Origin: Chloroflexota bacterium
Lineage (GTDB): Bacteria; Chloroflexota; Anaerolineae; Anaerolineales; Villigracilaceae
Direction of reading: 5' to 3'
DNA: 64,000 bases
NCBI GenBank assembly: GCA_016234485.1
Contig: JACRBL010000055.1
Span: forward strand, 1-64,000
Below the pieces are notes generated by a model. That model saw nothing but the letters and a program-made list of their open reading frames with translations, was not told the origin of the DNA and did not search any database. The translations under genes and the position numbers were made by a program. The stretch's first letter is position 1. Each line of letters begins with the position of its first letter. This document shows, piece by piece, positions 50,340-57,800 of this stretch.

Positions 50340-50690
50340 TTATTTTCCTCTTCGACTCGACTCGCCTTTTTGCGTCATCTGACGAGTCCGCATGCCCAAC
50401 TGCCACGCGCCGACGATGCTCGGTTGCGGAGGCGTGATCGGATGCGCGGTGGATTGTTCCTGCTCGGCGAGCGCCACAGCCACCGCGATCGCGGCCGCGC
50501 ACATCTTGCCGTTTTGCTCACCTCCCACTGAGGGGGATGGCTCGGGAGCCAGGGTAGCGAGCGTCTCTTCGCGGTCGCGAAATACTCGCGTCATGGCAGA
50601 CATGAGTCCTGCCAGCAGGAGGAGCGCCGCGAAGACGATACTCATGCTGAGGAGGGTGATCCAAAGGGAATTTACAAGTGTTGGATTCAT
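50340..50690 (-). CDS. OadG-like gamma/delta subunit
   Basis: The 116-residue protein has a single N-terminal membrane helix (about residues 10-33, WITLLSMSIVFAALLLLAG) followed by a polar region with Ala-rich helix CAAAIAVAVALAEQEQ and a basic tail, as in OadG/MmdD subunits that hold the sodium-pumping complex together. The linker with EPSPSVGGEQNG looks inserted compared with the usual short form. A repeat element of 84 bp separates it from the carboxyltransferase gene. Confidence 0.8.
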   Translation of the reverse strand: MNPTLVNSLWITLLSMSIVFAALLLLAGLMSAMTRVFRDREETLATLAPEPSPSVGGEQNGKMCAAAIAVAVALAEQEQSTAHPITPPQPSIVGAWQLGMRTRQMTQKGESSRRGK

Positions 50691-50702
50691 AATTTAGTTC
50701 CA

Positions 50703-50786
50703 CGTCATTGCGAGACGGTGTTCTTCCGTCGAAGCAATCCCCGCACTGGTGAGTAGATTGCTTCGCGAAGAACGCTCGCAATGACG
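50703..50786. repeat. Palindromic CGTCATTGCGAG element, copy 7
   Basis: This 84-bp copy is complete (ends CGTCATTGCGAG and CTCGCAATGACG; inner GAAGCAATC and GATTGCTTCG) and lies between two genes of one operon. Confidence 0.85.
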
Positions 50787-50789
50787 GAA

Positions 50790-52340
50790 TTAGACTGGAA
50801 TATTTCCATGTTTTCTCGGCGGCGCGGGCGCGTATTTATCGCGCAGGGCCGATAGCGCCGCGATGATCTTCGGACGCGTTTCCTTCGGTTCGATCACGTC
50901 GTCCACATCGCCCGTGGACGCGGCGTAGTAGGGATTGTTGAACTTGGCGCGATACTCGTCCGCGATGCGTTTGCGCTCCGCGGCGGGATCGTCGGCCGCG
51001 TCGATCATTTTCTTGAACAGGATGTTGGCCGCGCCCTCCGCGCCCAGCACAGCGATCTCGGCGCTCGGCCAGGCGTAGGTGACGTCGGTGCCGAGGTACT
51101 TGCTTCCCATCACCACGTACGCGCCGCCATAGGCTTTGCGCGTGATGACGGTGATTTTCGGCACGGTCGCTTCGGAATAGGCGAATAGCAACTTCGCGCC
51201 GTGGCGGATGATGCCGCCATGTTCCTGCGCGATGCCAGGCAGAAAGCCAGGCGAATCCACAAAGGTCACGATCGGCACATTGAAGCAATCGCACATGCGG
51301 ACGAAGCGCGTCATCTTGTCGGCCGCGTCAATGTCAATCACGCCCGCCATCACCGAAGGCTCCTGCCCCACAATGCCCACGCTATACCCGCCGATGCGCG
51401 CCCAGCCGATGATGGCGTTGCGCGCCCAATGCGGTTGCAGTTCGAGGAACGAGCCGTGATCCACCACCGCTTCGATGGCTTGATGCATCACGTACGGTTC
51501 CTTCGGATCGAGCGGGACGAGGCTGTTGAGGGACTCGTCCATCCGCAGCGCGTCGTCTCCGTTCTGGACGAAGGGCGGATTTTCCACATTGTTGGATGGG
51601 AGGTGGCTGAGAGCGCGTCGGGCGAGCGCCAGCGCCTCTTGTTCGGAGGCCGCCGAGAGATGGGCTGTCCCGCTGACGGAGGTGTGAATCGCCGCGCCGC
51701 CTAAAGATTCAGGGTCGATCTTTTCGCCTGTCACGGCTTTGATGACTTCGGGTCCCGTCAAAAACATGAAGGATTGTTTTTCCACCATGATGATCAGGTC
51801 TTGCAACGCGGGCGAGTAGGCCGCGCCGCCCGCGCAAGGTCCGAGCATGACGCTGATTTGTGGAATCACGCCCGAGTACTGCGCGTTGCGTCGGAAGATT
51901 TCGGCGTATCCGCCCAATGCTTTGACTCCTTCCTGGATGCGCGCCCCGCCTGAGTCGATGAGACCGATGCATGGCGCGCCGTTGCGGAGGGCCAGATCCA
52001 TCACGCGGCAGATCTTGTGGCTTTGCATCTCGCTCAGCGTCCCGCCATAGATGGTGAAATCCTGGGCGTAGACGTAGACCGTGCGCCCGTCAATTTGGCC
52101 GTAGCCAGTCACCACGCCGTCGCCGAGGAAGGATTCGGTCTCCAGCCCAAGTTCGTCGTGGCCGCTGGTGATGAAGGGTTCGATCTCGTTGAAGGTGCCG
52201 CGATCCAGCAAAAAGTCGAGGCGTTCGCGGGCGGTTAGTTTGCCCTTGGCGTGTTGTTTGGCAACGCGGTCTGCGCCGCCGCCTTCGCGCGCTTTGGCGC
52301 GGTTTCGTCTTAATTCCAAAATTCGGGGATCTTCTTGCAT
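50790..52340 (-). CDS. mmdA: Acyl-CoA carboxyltransferase (methylmalonyl-CoA decarboxylase alpha / PccB family)
   Basis: The 516-residue protein has the two crotonase-like halves of biotin-dependent carboxyltransferases: an N-terminal half with LIDSGGARIQEGV and GPCAGGAAYSPAL, and a C-terminal half with FVDSPGFLPGIAQEHGGIIRHGAKLL and KAYGGAYVVMGSK. These shape the acyl-CoA and biotin pockets. The context with membrane pump, carrier and gamma-like genes suggests methylmalonyl-CoA decarboxylase, although propionyl-CoA carboxylase has the same fold. AAAGGAT lies upstream of the ATG at 52340; the frame is open for 73 more codons. Confidence 0.94.
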   Translation of the reverse strand: MQEDPRILELRRNRAKAREGGGADRVAKQHAKGKLTARERLDFLLDRGTFNEIEPFITSGHDELGLETESFLGDGVVTGYGQIDGRTVYVYAQDFTIYGGTLSEMQSHKICRVMDLALRNGAPCIGLIDSGGARIQEGVKALGGYAEIFRRNAQYSGVIPQISVMLGPCAGGAAYSPALQDLIIMVEKQSFMFLTGPEVIKAVTGEKIDPESLGGAAIHTSVSGTAHLSAASEQEALALARRALSHLPSNNVENPPFVQNGDDALRMDESLNSLVPLDPKEPYVMHQAIEAVVDHGSFLELQPHWARNAIIGWARIGGYSVGIVGQEPSVMAGVIDIDAADKMTRFVRMCDCFNVPIVTFVDSPGFLPGIAQEHGGIIRHGAKLLFAYSEATVPKITVITRKAYGGAYVVMGSKYLGTDVTYAWPSAEIAVLGAEGAANILFKKMIDAADDPAAERKRIADEYRAKFNNPYYAASTGDVDDVIEPKETRPKIIAALSALRDKYAPAPPRKHGNIPV

Positions 52341-52490
52341 AAAATTTATCCTTTTTCGGAGCATCCTTGCGGATTGAAGTCCGCGCTTCGAATTATATGC
52401 CCGCGCGTGGGATTGCTGTAAGTGATGCGTGTCAGGGGAAATCAATGCCTTTTGCCATGCGCGAAACCTTGCAACACCGAACGAATTTTG

Positions 52491-52599
52491 CGAAGCGGAT
52501 AAATTTGCTTTAAAATGCAGTCGAACCGGCCATATCGAATATTTCAACCCTAAAATCACTGTGGCGCGCTTGATGAAGATTGCCGAAACGGTGAACTAA
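52491..52599 (+). pseudogene. Possible relic of an XRE-type helix-turn-helix gene
   Basis: The frame ending in TAA at 52597 reads ...KCSRTGHIEYFNPKITVARLMKIAETVN, which resembles the end of an XRE helix-turn-helix domain (SRT-IGHIERG-NPT...LLKIAEAL) with small losses. No start codon or upstream half is present, so it would be a remnant. It is short and could be chance. Confidence 0.3.
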
Positions 52600-52609
52600 C
52601 CCAAATCCC

Positions 52610-53107
52610 ATGCCCTCCTCCGACCAAGGCATCACCCCCGATCGTTACGCCATCATCCCGCGCGCCCTCATCTTCATCACGCGCGGCGAAACTATTTTGC
52701 TCATCAAAGGCGCGCCCACCAAACGCTTGTGGGCAAACAAATACAACGGCATCGGCGGCCACGTGGAGCGCGGCGAAGATATTCTCACCGCGGCGCGGCG
52801 CGAACTCCTCGAAGAGACCGGCCTCACCGCCGACCTCAAACTCGTCGGCACAGTCGTCGTGGACGCGGGAGAAAATATCGGCGTAGGGCTGTACGTTTTC
52901 ACAGGAGAGGCGAGCGACGCAGCGCCGCGCGCGAGCCACGAAGGCGCGCTTGAATGGCTCCCCCTCGCGTCCCTCGCCCACTATCCCCTCGTCGAAGACG
53001 TATCCATCCTCCTGCAAAAAATCCAATCCATGCGCGCTGGCGACCCGCCCTTCTCGGCCCTCTCCACCTACAACGCCGATGGCAACCTCCACCTGCAATT
53101 CTCATAA
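52610..53107 (+). CDS. Nudix hydrolase
   Basis: The 165-residue protein has the complete Nudix box GHVERGEDILTAARRELLEETGL (about residues 49-71; G-x5-E-x7-REUxEExGU) in an alpha/beta fold. It likely hydrolyses a nucleoside diphosphate derivative. The segment DRYAIIPRALIFI before it is typical of the MutT-like group. No ribosome binding site is clear. It precedes a repeat element and the alanine racemase gene by about 120 bases. Confidence 0.92.
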   Translation: MPSSDQGITPDRYAIIPRALIFITRGETILLIKGAPTKRLWANKYNGIGGHVERGEDILTAARRELLEETGLTADLKLVGTVVVDAGENIGVGLYVFTGEASDAAPRASHEGALEWLPLASLAHYPLVEDVSILLQKIQSMRAGDPPFSALSTYNADGNLHLQFS

Positions 53108-53117
53108 ATGACTTGCC

Positions 53118-53195
53118 AGTGTTTGTTCAGCAGTTGTACTGCTGAACCGCTCGCACAACTGCCCTGGCGGGCGTTGCCAGGGGTACAACTGCTCA
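53118..53195. repeat. Stem-loop repeat, second family
   Basis: TTCAGCAGTTGTACTGCTGAA is followed by CGCTCGCACAACTGCCCTGGCGGGCGTTGCCAGGG. The same parts occur in reverse order at 55136-55245. Confidence 0.6.
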
Positions 53196-53229
53196 CAACC
53201 CTTAAAACTTGAAACGTGGAACCTGAAAC

Positions 53230-54333
53230 GTGACAACCCTCCGCCCCACCCACCTCGAAACCCACCTCCCCCAACTCCGCAAAAATCTCGAAGCCATCCG
53301 CGCCCGCGTCCAACCTGCGCGGGTGATGGTCGTCCTCAAAGCCAACGCCTACGGCCACGGCGTACACGGCGTCGCGCCCTTCATCGCCCCCTTTGCCGAC
53401 TTCATCGGTGTCGCGACCCTCGAAGAGGGCATCCACATGCGCGCCATGCTCGCGGACAAACCGATCCTCGTGATGGGCGGGACTCTGCCCGAGCAGATTC
53501 CATTTTTCGCGCGCCACAACCTGACCCTGACCGCCTCCTCCCTCGACCTTTTGCGGGCCGCGTCGCAATATGCCGAATCCACGGGACAGCGTATCCACGC
53601 CCACCTGAAAATTGACACGGGCATGGAGCGCGTCGGCGTGCGCGACACCGAAGCGGAACCGTTTATCCTCGAGGCCGCACAAAGCAACCATCTCGAGATC
53701 GAAGGCATCTACAGCCACTACGCCAACTCCGACGCCTCTGACCTTACTCACGCCAGATTGCAACTCGAACGCTTTAACGAAGTTTTGCGTCTCTACGAAA
53801 AGCACAGTTTGCCAACGCCAGCCCTGCGTCACATCTCCAACTCAGGCGGGATTCTGCAACTGCCCGAAGGCAACTTTGACATGGTACGCGCGGGCATCAT
53901 GTTTTATGGCGTCTATCCCTCGCTCGAAGCCGCGCGCACGGTGGACGTCCGCCCTGCGGCGGTGTGGCGTTCGCGCGTCGCCTATAGCAAGGTCACCCCG
54001 CCTGGGCGGCCGATCAGCTACGGGTCGCTGTGGACGGCCGAAGGTCCGACGCGAATCGTCACCATCCCGTGCGGCTACGCGGACGGCTACTTCCGTCGGA
54101 TGACGAATCAGGCGCGCGTACTCGTCAACGGCAAATCCTATCCGCAGGTGGGACGCGTGTGCATGGATCAATTCATGGTGAATATGGGCGACGACGCGGC
54201 TGAGTTGGGCGACCCCGTCACGTTGCTGGGCGAGGGCATTGACGCGTACGAGCTGGCCGAGTGGGCAGGCACGAACGCCTACGAAGTGTTGACCAACATC
54301 AGCGCCCGCGTACCGCGCGTGTTTGTGGAATGA
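53230..54333 (+). CDS. alr: Alanine racemase
   Basis: The 367-residue enzyme interconverts L- and D-alanine for peptidoglycan. The PLP lysine is in VVLKANAYGHG (near residue 38), and the C-terminal domain carries the conserved RVCMDQFMVNMG with the catalytic Tyr region before it in GYADGYFR. The start is GTG at 53230 with only a weak GGAACC upstream. The gene follows the Nudix gene and a repeat. Confidence 0.95.
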   Translation: MTTLRPTHLETHLPQLRKNLEAIRARVQPARVMVVLKANAYGHGVHGVAPFIAPFADFIGVATLEEGIHMRAMLADKPILVMGGTLPEQIPFFARHNLTLTASSLDLLRAASQYAESTGQRIHAHLKIDTGMERVGVRDTEAEPFILEAAQSNHLEIEGIYSHYANSDASDLTHARLQLERFNEVLRLYEKHSLPTPALRHISNSGGILQLPEGNFDMVRAGIMFYGVYPSLEAARTVDVRPAAVWRSRVAYSKVTPPGRPISYGSLWTAEGPTRIVTIPCGYADGYFRRMTNQARVLVNGKSYPQVGRVCMDQFMVNMGDDAAELGDPVTLLGEGIDAYELAEWAGTNAYEVLTNISARVPRVFVE

Positions 54334-54385
54334 CCCCACCCCAGCCCTCCCCAAACGAAATTTCACATTTGGAGAGGGGGAATGG

Positions 54386-54391
54386 TACAAT
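54386..54391 (+). promoter_or_regulatory. -10 box of the lspA region
   Basis: TACAAT followed by CCGCCCGC lies between the alanine racemase gene and a palindromic repeat, about 145 bases before lspA. Confidence 0.5.
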
Positions 54392-54430
54392 CCGCCCGCT
54401 AAACTCACTGATAGTAAAAATAAATTCGAC

Positions 54431-54520
54431 CGTCATTGCGAGGAGGGTGGTCTTCCCGACGAAGCAATCTCCTCTCGCAAACGGGGGGATTGCTTCGGGA
54501 AGATCGCCCTCGCAATGACG
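54431..54520. repeat. Palindromic CGTCATTGCGAG element, copy 8
   Basis: A complete 90-bp copy with ends CGTCATTGCGAG and CTCGCAATGACG lies in the leader of lspA. Confidence 0.85.
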
Positions 54521-54534
54521 AACGTTGAGGCCCT

Positions 54535-55101
54535 TTGAAACGAACCTTCCTTACCTACCTTCCCTTTTTACTATTCTCCAGTCTCATCATCGCGCTCGAC
54601 CAGTGGACGAAATGGCTGGTGCGCGAGAATATTCCCTTTGGCGGCACGTGGCTTCCCGAGGGCTTGGAATGGCTCAGCCCCTACGCGCGCATTGTCCATT
54701 GGCAGAATTCGGGCGCGGCCTTTGGCCTCTTTCAAAACGGCAACGCCATCTTTTCCGTATTGGCGACCATCGTCATCATCGTCATCATTTATTATTACCC
54801 GCAAGTTGACCCCGCGGATTGGAGTCTGCGCGTGGCGATGGGAATGCAGATGGCGGGCGCGGCTGGCAATCTGATTGACCGCCTTATGCATCAGGAAGTG
54901 ACCGACTTCATCTCCGTGGGAACCTTCCCCGTCTTCAACGTGGCGGATGCAAGTATCACCGTTGGGGTGGCGGTCTTGTTGCTAGGCGTCTGGCTGAAGG
55001 AGCGGGCGGAGAGGCGCTCAGTTGTCAGTGATCAGTCAACAGTGAACAGTGACCAGTTATCAGTGAACAGTAATCAGCCGTCAGATCAATCGCCGAAATA
55101 A
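54535..55101 (+). CDS. lspA: Lipoprotein signal peptidase (signal peptidase II)
   Basis: The 188-residue membrane protein has four helices and the two catalytic aspartates, in GAAGNLIDRL (near 115) and NVADASI (near 137), which cleave prolipoproteins; the window encodes several. The start is TTG at 54535 with TTGAGG upstream, just after the repeat element. The C-terminal 25 residues (SVVSDQSTVNSDQLSVNSNQ...) are encoded by tandem CAGTGAACAGTGA-type repeats (55020-55085), so the tail is a repeat read as protein. Confidence 0.93.
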   Translation: MKRTFLTYLPFLLFSSLIIALDQWTKWLVRENIPFGGTWLPEGLEWLSPYARIVHWQNSGAAFGLFQNGNAIFSVLATIVIIVIIYYYPQVDPADWSLRVAMGMQMAGAAGNLIDRLMHQEVTDFISVGTFPVFNVADASITVGVAVLLLGVWLKERAERRSVVSDQSTVNSDQLSVNSNQPSDQSPK

Positions 55102-55135
55102 CCCAAGTATCTGCGTAAGAATAACTTCCCGTTTT

Positions 55136-55245
55136 CAAAGTTCGCTAGCAGTTGCGCCCCTGGCAATGCCCGCCAGGGCAGTTGTGCGAGCCATTCAGCA
55201 GTACAACTGCTGAAGAAACACGGAACTTATTTTTACACGACTTTC
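55136..55245. repeat. Stem-loop repeat, second family (full copy)
   Basis: CAAAGTTCGCTAGCAGTTG, a CCCCTGGCA...CGCCAGGG hairpin, GTTGTGCGAGCCATTCAGCAG, CTGCTGAAGAAACACGG and GAACTTATTTTTACAC follow in the same order as at 16069-16173. Confidence 0.65.
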
Positions 55246-55303
55246 AATTGTCCCAACTTTTGCCTTCCGTATTCATCCTTCATCCTTCATCCTTTTCCTC
55301 CCC

Positions 55304-56233
55304 ATGACTGACCGAATCGAAACTTTCACACACACTGGCGAAACCGCCGAACGCTTGGATAAATTTCTCGTGCGCCACCTGCCCGAGTTCTCGCGGGCGC
55401 GCCTGCAAGGACTCGTCGCCGAGGGATTCGTTTTGGTGGACGGCGACCCCGCCAGAAAGTCGGGGCAGATGCTGGACTTGGGCGCGTCGGTGGAGGTGCG
55501 CATCCCGCCTCCCGTCCCGAGCGGACTCGTCGGCGAAGACATCCCGCTTGATATCATCTTCGAGAACGATGATTTGCTGATGGTCAACAAACCGGCGGGG
55601 ATGGTGGTGCATCCCGCCGCAGGCCACGCCACGGGGACGCTCGTCCACGCGGTGTTGGGCTACGACCCCGACCTGGAGGGAATCGGCGGCGAGGAGCGGC
55701 CAGGGCTTGTCCACCGTCTCGATAAAGAGACCTCGGGGCTGATCGTGCTGGCGAAGAACGAGCGCGCCCACCGCTGGTTACAGGATCAATTCCGCCTGCG
55801 GGAAGTGGAGAAGACTTATCTCGCGCTTGTGGACGGAAAACCGCCCACGCCCTCCGGCCGCGTGGAGGCCGCCATTGGCCGTGACCCAAGCCACCGCAAG
55901 AAGATGGCAACGCTCTCCGAAGGCAAGGGGCGCGAGGCCGTGAGCGAATACAAGACGCGCGAATCATTCGAGCGCCACACCCTGCTGGAATTTCATCCGC
56001 TCACGGGACGGACGCACCAGATCCGTTTGCATTGCGCCTTTCTCGGCTGTCCGATCGTAGGTGACGTGATTTATGGACGGAAGAGTCCCACGCTGAAGTT
56101 GGATCGTCACTTTTTGCACGCCGCGAAATTGAAGATCGTTTTACCCAACGAAAAAGAACCGCGCCTCTTTGAAGCGCGGTTGCCAGTGGAGTTGGAGAGA
56201 GTCTTGGAAGAGTTACGAACGGGGGAGAGGTAG
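55304..56233 (+). CDS. rluD: Pseudouridine synthase, RluD family
   Basis: The 309-residue enzyme has an N-terminal S4 RNA-binding domain (about residues 15-75, RLDKFLVRHLPEFSRARLQGLV) and the RluA/RluD catalytic domain with active-site Asp in VHRLDKETSGLIV (near residue 145), then LTGRTHQIRLHC and the closing FLHAAKL. It converts uridines to pseudouridine in rRNA, most likely 23S rRNA helix 69 for RluD. The start lies in a pyrimidine-rich TCATCCTTCATCC repeat with no ribosome binding site. Confidence 0.94.
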   Translation: MTDRIETFTHTGETAERLDKFLVRHLPEFSRARLQGLVAEGFVLVDGDPARKSGQMLDLGASVEVRIPPPVPSGLVGEDIPLDIIFENDDLLMVNKPAGMVVHPAAGHATGTLVHAVLGYDPDLEGIGGEERPGLVHRLDKETSGLIVLAKNERAHRWLQDQFRLREVEKTYLALVDGKPPTPSGRVEAAIGRDPSHRKKMATLSEGKGREAVSEYKTRESFERHTLLEFHPLTGRTHQIRLHCAFLGCPIVGDVIYGRKSPTLKLDRHFLHAAKLKIVLPNEKEPRLFEARLPVELERVLEELRTGER

Positions 56234-56281
56234 TTCGGTTTATCCTACTGCGGGCATCCCATCAACCCGCGCCGCTTGCAA

Positions 56282-57082
56282 TCATTCAATCCCTCGCTTT
56301 ACAATTTCCATCAACGATGCTCCTTCTTCGGGCAGACTCACGTCCACGAAGAAGTTTGCCGCCATGATCGTTCGCCAGGCAGGGAAGGAATCTTTTTCGG
56401 CGGGCCGCAATTGAAAATAGGCCTTGAGATAAGTCGCCAGGAATAACTTTCGCACCCATTCCAAAAGCCAGCGCATGGGCGTTCCTTTGGGCGCTTGCGC
56501 GGCTTCGAGGATGATCGCGGCGCGAGCTACGTCTCCGCAAGTCGCGCCTTTCGACGCGGTCATCCAGTCAATGATCACAGGGCCGCGAGGGGTGACGATA
56601 ATGTTGCCAGGATGAAAATCGCCATGACATAATTGATTTCCAGCAGGCATCGAATCGAGTAGGCGTAGCACCTTTTGTTGCAGGTCCTTCGGGAGTTTAT
56701 CCGTCTGCGGGATTCCGCCCCTGGCCCATTCGCGCTGTGTTTCCAGAGAAGGAGGCGCTGGTACATCGTGAACCCGCGCGTGTAGCTGGGCGAGCAGGCG
56801 CGCGTACCTCGTCACATTCCAGGGCTTGGTGGCTAATTCGTTCAGCAGGGAAGGGCCGTCAATCCTTTCATAGATCACGCCTTCGCGATCATTTACCTTC
56901 ATCCGTTCGTAAACTTTGGGGACGGGTAGCCCCGCATCCTGAATATAGCGCCCCGTATCCACTTCCTTGTCAATCCATGCCTGGGGAATGGTCGGAAAGA
57001 AAAGTTTGAGAACCCTCCCATCTTCCATTGCAAAAATTTCGGCGGTGCGCCCCATTGCAAGTGGTTTTTGAAAATTATTCAT
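56282..57082 (-). CDS. Aminoglycoside phosphotransferase (APH) family kinase
   Basis: The 266-residue protein has the APH/choline-kinase fold: a nucleotide-binding N-lobe with RVLKLF and VIYERIDGPSL, the catalytic loop LCHGDFHPGNII (near residue 157) and the metal-binding IDWMTASKG (near 175). Relatives phosphorylate antibiotics, choline or homoserine; substrate cannot be told. No export signal. The start lacks a good ribosome binding site. Confidence 0.9.
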   Translation of the reverse strand: MNNFQKPLAMGRTAEIFAMEDGRVLKLFFPTIPQAWIDKEVDTGRYIQDAGLPVPKVYERMKVNDREGVIYERIDGPSLLNELATKPWNVTRYARLLAQLHARVHDVPAPPSLETQREWARGGIPQTDKLPKDLQQKVLRLLDSMPAGNQLCHGDFHPGNIIVTPRGPVIIDWMTASKGATCGDVARAAIILEAAQAPKGTPMRWLLEWVRKLFLATYLKAYFQLRPAEKDSFPAWRTIMAANFFVDVSLPEEGASLMEIVKRGIE

Positions 57083-57243
57083 GGCGACTACTTCATTTCA
57101 AGGCGGCTAACGATTTGCTGTCAATACAAAAATAGTATATACCCAAAACCAGCCTTGCGATTCATTGCATTCCTTCCGCAGTTAAACCAAAACGGGACGC
57201 CGATCATGAGGCGTCCCGTTTACGATTTGTGCCAAAATCCCCG

Positions 57244-57683
57244 CTACACAGGCAATACAATCCATCCGCTATCCGGGTCGTTGCCCTTCGTGTCCAGCCC
57301 TGCCAAAATGCGGATTTCGTGCGTGGCGTTGCGTCCGTGATAGGTGGGCAAGACGTCCTTCGGAAACTCCACCTGTCCCTCCCATTCATACTCCCCTTTG
57401 GCGTTCAGCGTCTGCGCGATGGTGAATTCCTGGTCGAAGGTGTTGCTAAACGCGGTTTCGTCGCGGACAAACTTTTCATGACTCGCGTTGGGAACCACCA
57501 CCCTCTCCATCCCATTCAACTGGACGTACACGCGGCTACCTCCACTGCCTGATCGGCCACGACGGCTTTCACCTTCACCTTGAACGGCGCGTCGCGCGTC
57601 GGACTTTCGGCGGTCACTGTCACTTTGGCGCTTCCTCCCGTTAGCGAATTGACAGCGTTCTTCAGCTTGCTCATGAGTCCCAT
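57244..57683 (-). pseudogene. Spo0M-like gene with a frameshift
   Basis: Two overlapping frames together make one Spo0M/arrestin-like protein: the first gives MGLMSKLKNAVNSLTGGSAK, a VTVTAESPTRDAPFKVKVKA segment and ADQAVEV, and the second continues with SRVYVQLNGMERVVVP to the end, GWIVLPV. The shift falls near 57530-57545 (GGAGGTAGCC), where one base appears to be missing or the ribosome would have to step back by one. AAAGGAGA precedes the ATG at 57683, as in a functional gene. No heptameric slippery site is visible, so a mutation or sequencing error is more likely than programmed shifting. Function is unknown outside sporulation control in Bacillus. Confidence 0.75.
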
Positions 57684-57800
57684 ATCGAATTCTCCTTTGG
57701 CGTGGATTGGTACACGCCCATTGACGCGTGCGCCTACCATACAACCGAACGAGGCGGGTGGCAATCATTTGGCTTTACAAAAGCGCCAAATCTCCATCTT

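Noticed and set aside
53118-53195. Integron attC site
   Set aside because: The stem-loop has similar ends to other dispersed copies but lacks the R and L core sites, and no integrase is near.
16358-54520. CRISPR array made of the CGTCATTGCGAG repeats
   Set aside because: Copies are kilobases apart with variable centres and there are no regular spacers or cas genes.
57516-57690. Programmed -1 frameshift in the Spo0M-like gene
   Set aside because: No slippery heptamer or downstream stimulator is evident; a mutation or sequencing error is simpler.
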